Shown: positions 1 to 8,096 of the stretch, in pieces
Numbering within the stretch: the first letter of the stretch is position 1
Layout of the letters: every line of letters starts with the position of its first letter
Assembly: GCA_024278935.1 (NCBI GenBank)
Contig: JAJRSF010000002.1
Coordinates: 1 to 64,000, forward strand
Length of the DNA: 64,000 bases
From: Candidatus Zixiibacteriota bacterium
GTDB taxonomy: Bacteria; Zixibacteria; MSB-5A5; GN15; FEB-12
Reading direction: 5' to 3'
The notes under the pieces: model-generated
Database searches by the model: none
Told to the model about the DNA's origin: nothing
What the model saw: only the letters and a program-made list of their open reading frames with translations
Translations under genes and position numbers: made by a program

Positions 1-2
1 AT

Positions 3-1330
3 GATAATTGCGGTCCAAACGGATGTGAACATTCTGCCTCTGGTGCTGACAATGACCCATACACCGATTGGTTCTATTGGCAAATTCCTGCTGATAATTT
101 TGGCAATATTGTGACGAATTTTGGTGATTCAGCATATATGGTATTTGAAGATTCTGCAATAGCTGACCTATCGATGCCGAACTGGCAATTTAACGAACTT
201 CCGGTGATGGATAGAATGGTTTTAATCAATTGGAATGGCGGTGAACAACCACAGTTTAATCAAGACCTTCCTGAGCAAGGAACAATATTTAAGATATCGA
301 CAACTTTTGATTACAGCCCGGATACGATAACATTTGTAACTCCTGATGAAACTGTCAGGGAAACGCATACAACTTATTCACCGGAGCATACATCTATTTA
401 TTTTGAGTATAAATTATATAATAAAGGTGGTAACTTTATTGATAGCTGTTATATCTCTATTTGGACCGACCCTGACTTAGGCGGTGCAGGAGATGATTTT
501 GTCGGATGTGATACGCTCTCGGATATATTCTATTGTTACAATGACAAAGGTAGTGATAATCAATATGGTGCTACCCCACCAGCTATAGGATTTAAATTTA
601 TACATGGTCCTTTAATTCCTGCTCTAGGTGAAACAGCTCAATTTGAAAATAGTAGTATTGATGATTTTTCAAATTTAGGTATGTCGGCTGTAACAATGTA
701 TATCGGCGGAACTGACGCTGATAATGCTTCACAAGCTTTTGATTATATGAAAGGCTTAACTAGAGAAGGAAAGCCATACTACTATAATGGTACCGTAACA
801 AAATTCTATTTGAGCGGTGATCCTGTTAGTGGTATTGGTGATATTGACAGAGTATCTTCTGACAGAAGAATTATGGGAACTATGGGACCATTTGATTTTG
901 CTCCCGGTGATTCTCAGTATGTCAAAATTAAAATGGCTGTTGGACAAGGAGGTGACAGGCTTAGTTCTATAGTAGTCATGAAAGATATTTTGAATACACC
1001 TGAAAAGTTATCGCAAATCCTGACCCATGGCCACCTGTGAAAATACTTCCGACAAGTTTTTTAATAGCACAGAACTATCCGAATCCGTTTAATCCGAGTA
1101 CAAAAATTGTATATGAGATTCCTGCAGCTTCTCATGTATCAATAGAAATTTTTAATATCCTTGGTCAAAAAGTTAAGAACCTCGTCAATCAATATCATGA
1201 AGCTAATTTTTATTCTGTAGACTGGGATGGAACCGATCAAGCAGGTCAAAGACTTGCTACCGGACTTTATTTTTATAAAATTATTTCAGGTGAGCATACT
1301 GTATCTAAAAAAATGATGCTTCTCAAATAA
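3..1330 (+). CDS. Secreted surface protein with C-terminal sorting domain; 5' end missing, internal frameshift
   Basis: The reading frame is open to the left edge, so the N-terminus lies outside the window. The first part (to about base 1002) is a beta-rich extracellular protein with conserved patches such as DPDLGGAGDDFVGCDT, a type common in secreted proteins of FCB-group bacteria. The last ~90 residues, read in another frame, are a FlgD-Ig/T9SS-type C-terminal sorting domain (QNYPNPFNPSTKI, then FNILGQKV and GLYFYKI), which normally directs export and surface attachment. The two halves join if one A is added to the AAAA run at 1003-1006, giving EKVIANPDPWPP followed by the sorting domain. 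Without it the first frame stops at 1040. The domain call is family knowledge; the binding target is unknown. Confidence 0.75.
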
Positions 1331-1353
1331 AATCATTCTTACTTCAGTATAAT

Positions 1354-1390
1354 AAAACCGTGAACTTTTTTTAAATTTCACGGTTTTCTA
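1354..1390 (+). terminator. Intrinsic terminator-like hairpin
   Basis: A perfect 11-bp inverted repeat (AAAACCGTGAA at 1354-1364, TTCACGGTTTT at 1377-1387) sits 24 bases past the stop of the sorting-domain protein. The stem ends in a T run. It is read as that gene's terminator. Confidence 0.7.
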
Positions 1391-1566
1391 TTATATACAA
1401 GATTATAATTTGAGAGATGACTTTTTAAATAGTACACTCTTTTATTATTCTTGCTAAAATCGACAAATACAGTATATTATGTGGATAATCGACTACTGTT
1501 ATCTATATTACTGTCAGTTCGTATTATTACAAAAAAAGCACAAATATCAGCTATAATGGAGTAAGT

Positions 1567-2355
1567 ATGAGAAACAACTTCTTTGGAATTTCTTTTTGTC
1601 TCTTAATTTTCACAGCAGGATTTGTAGCAGCTTTTTCCGGGGGACCTCCCGATGGACGTACCGGAGCGCCGGGCGAAAGTAATTGCACGGTTGGATGTCA
1701 CAGCTCATCCCCTTTAAACTCAGGTAGTGGAACCTTGACTATCACCGGTCCATCTACTTATGAACCGCATGGCTCTTCGATTATGACTATTGTCATCTCG
1801 CAAATGGGTCAATCACGGTGGGGTTTTGAAGCTACAGCCTTAGATACAAATGACAATTTTGTCGGTTTTTTTATGGATATCGAAGCAATCGACCGAGTGC
1901 AAATCTCACCTGGCGGAGCTAGAGAATATGTGAAACATGCTTTCGTAGGTACCGATGCCGGCACATCTAATGTATCGCCCGGCTGGCAGATAAATTGGCA
2001 AGCCCCAACAACCAATGTTGGACCTGTGACAATTTATGTTGCTGCCAACGCTGCCGATAATAATAACTCTAACACAGGTGATTTTATTTATACCGAATCT
2101 TTTACAATCACCCCGATAGTTTCATCATGTTGTGTGGCTAGTAGAGGAAATGTTGATAATGACCCTAATGATAATGTAGACATTTCTGATCTAGTCTTTA
2201 TAGTAGACTTTATATTTACAAACGGCTCTGGTCCTGTTTGCCCCGAAGAGGCAAATGTTGATGGTGATGTCGGCGAAAATATAGACATTTCCGATTTAGT
2301 ATATATCGTTGATTTTATATTTACCGGTGGTCCGCAACCGCCTGCTTGTCCATAA
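1567..2355 (+). CDS. Secreted choice-of-anchor V/Reeler-like protein with two dockerin repeats
   Basis: An N-terminal signal peptide of about 22 residues is followed by SGGPPDGRTGAPGE and a Cys-His motif, the hallmark opening of the choice-of-anchor V (Reeler-like) domain. In this copy the motif is CTVGCH, a CxxxCH spacing, where relatives known to me mostly carry CxxCH. A beta-sandwich domain runs to about residue 185. Then come two dockerin type I repeats (GNVDNDPNDNVDISDL and NVDGDVGENIDISDL), calcium-binding F-hand motifs that bind cohesins. The start has a GGAGTAAGT ribosome-binding site. It probably acts outside the cell, possibly tethered through the dockerin. The partner is unknown, though the next gene encodes a cohesin-like domain. 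Confidence 0.75.
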   Translation: MRNNFFGISFCLLIFTAGFVAAFSGGPPDGRTGAPGESNCTVGCHSSSPLNSGSGTLTITGPSTYEPHGSSIMTIVISQMGQSRWGFEATALDTNDNFVGFFMDIEAIDRVQISPGGAREYVKHAFVGTDAGTSNVSPGWQINWQAPTTNVGPVTIYVAANAADNNNSNTGDFIYTESFTITPIVSSCCVASRGNVDNDPNDNVDISDLVFIVDFIFTNGSGPVCPEEANVDGDVGENIDISDLVYIVDFIFTGGPQPPACP

Positions 2356-2375
2356 AACTTCTCTTATAGATATTT

Positions 2376-2409
2376 AAAACAGCCAAGTCGCAGAATTTGG
2401 CTGTTTTTT
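2376..2409 (+). terminator. Intrinsic terminator
   Basis: An 11-bp perfect stem (AAAACAGCCAA at 2376-2386, TTGGCTGTTTT at 2397-2407) with a T run follows the dockerin protein by about 20 bases. Confidence 0.85.
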
Positions 2410-2437
2410 CTGTAAAAAAACTGAATTTTTCTTATTA

Positions 2438-2467
2438 TTGACAAATACTCATTTACCGATATATTAT
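2438..2467 (+). promoter_or_regulatory. Sigma70-type promoter for the secreted protease
   Basis: TTGACA at 2438-2443 and TATTAT at 2462-2467 are separated by 18 bases. Transcription would start near 2474, giving a leader of about 68 bases before the protease start codon. Confidence 0.55.
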
Positions 2468-2541
2468 TATATACTCTTTTCTACTGATAAATACTGATTT
2501 ATTTACAAGCAAAAAAACAAAATAAAAATATAGGTATACAA

Positions 2542-4797
2542 ATGAGACATCAACAAATCATATTTATTTTCATACTCGGAATTTTCTTATCTCTCCCATC
2601 AACATCCTCGGCTCAATTATCTCACGGCGGAACGCCTAAAAGTTTTGAGTTAAGCTTCAAATCAAGTACACAAACTATCACAACAGCTACTGCAAATATC
2701 GATGTACCAGCCCTTTTGGCTGAAGATGCTGAAGAGGAGAAACAGGGAATCCCGCAACGGTTTGGTTTTCCATTTGATGTCAGCTACAACCTTTTAAATT
2801 CCGGCAATTGGACAACGCTCCAGGATGGAAGCAAACTGTGGACTTTGCAAATTGAGTCACCGGGTGCTTACTCGATAAATCTTATATATGATAATTTCCG
2901 TATTTCTGATGGTGCTGAGTTTTTCATATACAACCAAGACAGATCAATGGTAATCGGTGCCTTTACATCAGAGAACAATAAACCATACGAAAAATTTGCG
3001 ACTGCTCCTGTCAAAGGTGATTTTATAACTTTAGAACTTAATGTCCCTGCCGAAGTATCATACCCCGGGGAAATTTCTATTTCAAGAATTGTACATGCCT
3101 ATCGTGACCTTTTTTATAAAGCCGACAAAGCGTTTGGATCTTCCGGCTCATGTAATAATAATGTCAACTGCCCCGAGGGTGATCCTTGGAGTGATGAAAT
3201 CAATTCTGTGGCTATGATTATTTTAGGATCCGGCTCAAGGTGGTGTTCGGGTTCGATGGTCAATAATGTTCGTCAGGATTTGACTCCGTATTTTCTAACT
3301 GCCAACCATTGTTTAAACGAACCGGAAACTTTTATTTTCATGTTTAATTACCAATCTCCCTCCTGTACGAATATCAATGGACCTACTACAATGACCTTGC
3401 AGGGTTCTACTTTGCTTTCTACGAATACAACTTCTGATTTTGCACTCTTGCTTCTCGATGACACCCCTCCTGACTCATTTGATATTTTTTATTCGGGTTG
3501 GTCAAATGTTGACGTAGCCGCATCGACATCGGTTGGGATTCATCACCCTGCCGGAGATATAAAGAAAATTTCATTTAATGATAATTCGGTTACATCAACA
3601 GGATATTTAACATCATCGGCAAGTAATAACTCACATTGGCGAGTAGATGATTGGGAAGATGGTACCACCGAAGGCGGTTCATCTGGCTCTCCCCTCTTTG
3701 ACCAAGACCACAGAGTCATTGGACAACTCCATGGTGGCTACGCATCCTGTGCTTCTATCACCGATGATTGGTACGGTAAATTTGCGACCTCTTGGGATGG
3801 ATCGGCATCATCGAACAGGCTACGTGACTGGCTTGACCCTGACAATACAGGTGCAACAACGCTCGACGGAATTGATGCGAACGGATTGGCGTTTGATGTT
3901 GACACATCTATAGGATGGATTCCATTTGATGTACAGTTCTCGGCAACATCGGCTATACCAATTGACACTTGGGATTGGGATTTTGGTGACGGTAATTTCG
4001 CCTCGGTTCAAAACCCTTTGCACAACTACACTACTCCCGGTGCGTTTGATGTTCGACTTGATGTTACCACTGGAGTTGAGCAAGCTTTCAGATTAAAACA
4101 AAACTTTATAGTTGCTTTGGCAGACACTCTTTCTGAAACAGATGTAGAAAGCGATCCGGGGGCAACTATTGTTGTCACACTAAATGCTGAAAACAATATT
4201 CCTATAAATAATTTTATAATTCCTGTAGAATATAGTGGTGACTTAAAACTTTCTTTTGATTCAATCTCTACTGTTGGTTGTCGTACAGAATATTTTAACG
4301 AAGTAGGACTTATACATGTTGATGCTTGGAATAAAAGAATTACTGCTCGGGTTCAAGCAACTTTTACAGACACGCAACCTGATCTACCTCAAGGTTCCGG
4401 TGCTATCCTAAAATTATATTTCGTAATCGATGCCGCAGCACAAGGAGCCGATACAACGGTTCTGCAAATTGATGGATATACATCGGGTGAAAATATTTAT
4501 ACTCCACTGTTTAGCAGTCCACTCCATGAATATCAACCGATATTACAACCGGCTACGATAACTGTCTTCCCATCTTGCTGTGTTGGTATCAGAGGAAACG
4601 TAGATAATGACCCGGGTGATAATGTTGATATATCAGATTTAGTTCAATTGGTTGATTTTATCTTCGTTGGCGGAGTTGCTCCGGAATGTGAAGAAGAGGG
4701 AAATGTTGATGGCTTAGGCGATACAGATATTTCTGATTTAGTACAGCTTGTTGACTTTATATTTACCGGTGGAATCCCGCCTGCAAATTGTTTTTAA
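2542..4797 (+). CDS. Secreted lysyl-endopeptidase-like serine protease with PKD, cohesin-like and dockerin domains
   Basis: This is a 751-residue exported protease. A signal peptide (about 1-24) precedes a prodomain-like region. The trypsin-fold catalytic domain follows, with the likely triad His256 (TANHC), Asp299 (SDFALL) and Ser381 (GGSSGSP); these contexts match Achromobacter lysyl-endopeptidase-type proteases. A PKD domain spans about 450-515 (WDWDFGDG). A beta-rich region at about 530-673 looks like a cohesin-type domain. The C-terminus (about 681-751) carries two dockerin F-hands (NVDNDPGDNVDISDL, NVDGLGDTDISDL), nearly the same as those of the upstream gene. Cohesin and dockerin in one chain would allow self- or cross-assembly. 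Substrate preference for Lys is not established. The cohesin call is less certain than the rest. Confidence 0.8.
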   Translation: MRHQQIIFIFILGIFLSLPSTSSAQLSHGGTPKSFELSFKSSTQTITTATANIDVPALLAEDAEEEKQGIPQRFGFPFDVSYNLLNSGNWTTLQDGSKLWTLQIESPGAYSINLIYDNFRISDGAEFFIYNQDRSMVIGAFTSENNKPYEKFATAPVKGDFITLELNVPAEVSYPGEISISRIVHAYRDLFYKADKAFGSSGSCNNNVNCPEGDPWSDEINSVAMIILGSGSRWCSGSMVNNVRQDLTPYFLTANHCLNEPETFIFMFNYQSPSCTNINGPTTMTLQGSTLLSTNTTSDFALLLLDDTPPDSFDIFYSGWSNVDVAASTSVGIHHPAGDIKKISFNDNSVTSTGYLTSSASNNSHWRVDDWEDGTTEGGSSGSPLFDQDHRVIGQLHGGYASCASITDDWYGKFATSWDGSASSNRLRDWLDPDNTGATTLDGIDANGLAFDVDTSIGWIPFDVQFSATSAIPIDTWDWDFGDGNFASVQNPLHNYTTPGAFDVRLDVTTGVEQAFRLKQNFIVALADTLSETDVESDPGATIVVTLNAENNIPINNFIIPVEYSGDLKLSFDSISTVGCRTEYFNEVGLIHVDAWNKRITARVQATFTDTQPDLPQGSGAILKLYFVIDAAAQGADTTVLQIDGYTSGENIYTPLFSSPLHEYQPILQPATITVFPSCCVGIRGNVDNDPGDNVDISDLVQLVDFIFVGGVAPECEEEGNVDGLGDTDISDLVQLVDFIFTGGIPPANCF

Positions 4798-4819
4798 ATC
4801 TTTTTTAATAATGATTTAT

Positions 4820-4854
4820 ACAGCCGAATTTTAAATGATTCGGCTGTTTTTTTT
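4820..4854 (+). terminator. Intrinsic terminator
   Basis: A 10-bp stem (ACAGCCGAAT at 4820-4829, ATTCGGCTGT at 4838-4847) runs into eight Ts, directly after the protease gene. Confidence 0.9.
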
Positions 4855-4943
4855 CATATAATTTTTACCTGACAATCCGACAATATAAGAGTACTATAAA
4901 TTCAGAGAATTTGAAAATAACAAACGGAAGATTGCGTTCATAG

Positions 4944-6923
4944 ATGTGTGGTATAACAGGATTTTTTCAGCTCCATGGGGAAACTGACCCGAATATAGAT
5001 TTAATCAGCAAAATGGTAAAAGCTATTGAGCATCGTGGTCCTGATGAATACGGCGTTCTCTTTGATAGAAAAGCTGTCTTAGGACATGCTCGATTGTCAA
5101 TCATTGATTTGGCAGGCGGTTCACAACCACTGAGCAATGAAGACAATTCGGTATGGATAGTTTTTAACGGTGAGATATATAACTATATCGAGCTGAGAGT
5201 TGTGCTGGAAAAAGCAGGGCATAAGTTTCGTACAAATTCTGACACCGAAGTTATTGTCCATGCCTATGAAGAATATGGCAGAGATTGTGTAAAACAATTT
5301 AATGGTCAGTTTGCATTTTGTATCTACGACAAAAAAGATGAATCACTTTTTATCAGCAGAGATAGATTTGGAATTCGTCCGCTCTTTTATACGGTGCATA
5401 ATAATCAGTTCTATTTTGGTTCCGAGATTAAAACTATTTTTTGCGACCCGCAAGTCAGAAGAAAAATAGATTTAGATGGTCTCGATCAATTATTTACCTG
5501 GTGGACTACCGCCCCTCCGAAAACTGTCTTTGAAAATATTTCAGAACTTGCCGCAGGTCATTCATTGATTATCAAAGATGGGAATATAAAAACTGAAAAG
5601 TATTGGGAGATTACGTACCCCGAAACTTTTGACTACACTCGTTCAGTTGATTCATGGGCTGAAGAGATGCATGGCTTGCTTGTAGATTCTGTACGGTTAC
5701 GTCTTCGTGCCGATGTTCCGGTCGGAGCATATTTGTCGGGGGGGCTTGATTCGGCAGTGACAACCGCCCTTATAAAAAACTTTACTGATACAAAAGTTGA
5801 AACATTTTCTATAGCGTTTGAAGATAAAGCATTCGATGAGTCGACCTATCAAACACAAATGTCGGATTTTTTAGGTACTAATCATCATGTTATAAAATGT
5901 AACTACAAAGATATTGCCGAAAATTTCCCACGTGTTATTTATCATACCGAAAAACCGATTGTACGCACAGCACCAACCCCTCTCATGTTACTTTCAGGGC
6001 TAGTCGAACAGACAGGATTTAAAGTTGTACTCACCGGCGAAGGCTCCGATGAACTTATTGGTGGCTATGATATTTTCAAAGAAACCCTGATACGAAAGTT
6101 CTGGGCAAAGTTCCCGAACTCAAAATTCAGACCGGTCGCTCTTCGCAAACTCTACCCGACTCTTCCAGTTTCCCAAGCTGACACCGGGGCATACCTAGGT
6201 GAATTTTATAAATCAGGTTTTGCGGAAATTGAAAAATATTATTTTTCTCATATCCCTCGAATGAATACAACAACAAAAGTAAAAATGTTTTTCTCAGCTG
6301 ATGTCAAAGAAACGCTTAAGAACAATTCTGCGATTGATGCCTTTGGTGGCGATCTTCCAGAGAACTTTGACAACTGGCATCATTTGTCGAAGGCACAATA
6401 TGTCGAGGCAAAGTCACTACTGGCCGGATATATTTTATCATCGCAGGGTGATCGTATGTTGACCGCTAATTCAATCGAAGGACGGTTCCCGTTTTTAGAT
6501 CATCGCTTTGCCGAATTTTGTGCCACGATTCCTCCCGGCCATAAAATTTTTGGACTCAACGAAAAGTATCTGCTCAAAAGAGCAATGAAAAAAGAACTCC
6601 CGAAAGAAATTGTCAACCGAGTCAAACAACCATATATGGCACCGGATTCAAATTCATTTGTGCAGCATGACTCGCCATCGTATACCCAGGACATCCTCTC
6701 TGAAAAATCACTTGAACAGGCCGGGCTGTTTAATCCCAAATCGGTTTCTCGTCTGGTTGCAAAATGCACCAAGATGGCAGACAAACATCTTTCGTTTAAA
6801 GATAATATGTCGTTTATCTCTATCCTCTCCACTCAGCTTTTACATGAAAAATTTATTGCAGGTTTTGAGATTCCAAAACCGATTGAGAAATCTGATTATA
6901 AAACATATGTAGATTTACGATAA
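4944..6923 (+). CDS. asnB: Asparagine synthase (glutamine-hydrolysing), AsnB type
   Basis: The protein makes asparagine, or amidates a related carboxylate, from aspartate, glutamine and ATP in the cytoplasm. It begins MCGITGFF: Cys2 is the class II glutaminase nucleophile exposed after Met removal. The glutaminase domain covers about 1-200 (HRGPDE, HARLSIID, FNGEIYNY). The synthetase domain follows, with the PP-loop ATP-binding motif SGGLDS at 265-270 and a GEGSDELIGGY motif near 365-375. The length of 659 residues is on the long side of the family. Such longer homologues often sit in surface-polysaccharide loci, but this copy stands alone. Its stop codon directly abuts the stop of the convergent reductase, leaving no room for a separate terminator. 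Confidence 0.9.
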   Translation: MCGITGFFQLHGETDPNIDLISKMVKAIEHRGPDEYGVLFDRKAVLGHARLSIIDLAGGSQPLSNEDNSVWIVFNGEIYNYIELRVVLEKAGHKFRTNSDTEVIVHAYEEYGRDCVKQFNGQFAFCIYDKKDESLFISRDRFGIRPLFYTVHNNQFYFGSEIKTIFCDPQVRRKIDLDGLDQLFTWWTTAPPKTVFENISELAAGHSLIIKDGNIKTEKYWEITYPETFDYTRSVDSWAEEMHGLLVDSVRLRLRADVPVGAYLSGGLDSAVTTALIKNFTDTKVETFSIAFEDKAFDESTYQTQMSDFLGTNHHVIKCNYKDIAENFPRVIYHTEKPIVRTAPTPLMLLSGLVEQTGFKVVLTGEGSDELIGGYDIFKETLIRKFWAKFPNSKFRPVALRKLYPTLPVSQADTGAYLGEFYKSGFAEIEKYYFSHIPRMNTTTKVKMFFSADVKETLKNNSAIDAFGGDLPENFDNWHHLSKAQYVEAKSLLAGYILSSQGDRMLTANSIEGRFPFLDHRFAEFCATIPPGHKIFGLNEKYLLKRAMKKELPKEIVNRVKQPYMAPDSNSFVQHDSPSYTQDILSEKSLEQAGLFNPKSVSRLVAKCTKMADKHLSFKDNMSFISILSTQLLHEKFIAGFEIPKPIEKSDYKTYVDLR

Positions 6924-8039
6924 TTATTTTATCAGAAAAAACTTTTTCGAATACTCTTTCATTCGATCAGGGATTGCAAGTTGTTGACGTTCCTGCTCTG
7001 AATTTATTTTTGTTTGTATCGAGTCAATATCTCCCGACATAACTTTTTTCACCCAATCCTTTTCAAGCATCAGTATTTTACCTAAGGCAACAAACTCAAT
7101 CCCCTGTTCTAAAACTTCAAGAGCCTGATGAGGTTTTTCAATTCCTCCCACACCTATGATTGGCATATATGGCAAAGCTGATTTTATCATATAGGTCGGG
7201 TTCGTTCCATTTGGAATATCATTTCGTAAATTTGCATGATAGTCCCACGATGAGACATGGATAATATCAATTCCATAGGGAACAATAATTTTCAAAAGGT
7301 CGATAGCATCTTTTGTAGAATAACCAAATGGGTCGGATTCTTCGGGCGAAATTCTATACGCTATCGGATAGTTCTCACCGACCTCTGCACGGATAGCTTT
7401 TATAATCTCACGAGCAAAGCGTGAACGGTTTTCAAGACGGTTTCTTCCCGGCAAGACAACATCGCCACCCCACAAATCATTTCGTTTATTGGTAAACGGC
7501 GAGAAAAATTGTTGCAGCAAATATGTATTAGCACCATGCAGTTCTACACCTGTGAAGCCTGTTTGTTTGGCACGTCCGGCAGCTTTTGCAAATGATTCTA
7601 TCGTTTGCCAAATCTGATCTTCGGTCATTGCTTGGGGTAGTTCTGAATTGCCGGTTCTGTTTTTACAAGCAGATGGGGCTAGTGGTTTTTGCCCAGTATA
7701 AATTTCTTTGGCAGCATTGCCACCATGATGAATTTGCAAAAACGAAACCGCACCATGTTTGTTGATTGCATCGGCGGTACGAGAAAGAGAATCCAGCATG
7801 CTATCATCGGCACATCCAACTTGCCGTTCAAATGCCTGCCCACTCTTATGGGAGTAACAAGCCGGAGTCATGATTGTCCCGATACCATCTTCGGCTCTTT
7901 GAGAAAGATATTTTATTTCCTGTGCGGAGAAAGAACCATCAAGCTCACCGGAGACAGTTGTCATCGGTGCCATGACAAGACGGTTTTTAAATGTTAGCTT
8001 GGGAAGTTTTGCAGGTTCAAATAGTTTAGAAAAATCCAT
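6924..8039 (-). CDS. NADH:flavin oxidoreductase, Old Yellow Enzyme family
   Basis: This 371-residue TIM-barrel FMN enzyme is predicted to reduce activated C=C bonds or related substrates with NAD(P)H. Recognisable family patches are KNRLVMAPMTT near the N-terminus, LQIHHGGNAA, the GFTGVELHGANTYLLQQF segment with FSP and N-KR-D-WGG, and IGVGGI near the phosphate-binding loop. Length is normal for the short form; there is no C-terminal iron-sulfur/FAD extension as in enoate reductases. No strong ribosome-binding site is visible before the ATG. The physiological substrate cannot be read from the sequence or neighbours. Confidence 0.85.
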   Translation of the reverse strand: MDFSKLFEPAKLPKLTFKNRLVMAPMTTVSGELDGSFSAQEIKYLSQRAEDGIGTIMTPACYSHKSGQAFERQVGCADDSMLDSLSRTADAINKHGAVSFLQIHHGGNAAKEIYTGQKPLAPSACKNRTGNSELPQAMTEDQIWQTIESFAKAAGRAKQTGFTGVELHGANTYLLQQFFSPFTNKRNDLWGGDVVLPGRNRLENRSRFAREIIKAIRAEVGENYPIAYRISPEESDPFGYSTKDAIDLLKIIVPYGIDIIHVSSWDYHANLRNDIPNGTNPTYMIKSALPYMPIIGVGGIEKPHQALEVLEQGIEFVALGKILMLEKDWVKKVMSGDIDSIQTKINSEQERQQLAIPDRMKEYSKKFFLIK

Positions 8040-8096
8040 GTACTAAGATGTAGAAGTTTTATGAGATTGTCAATCGCTCAGTAACTGAATAGTATA

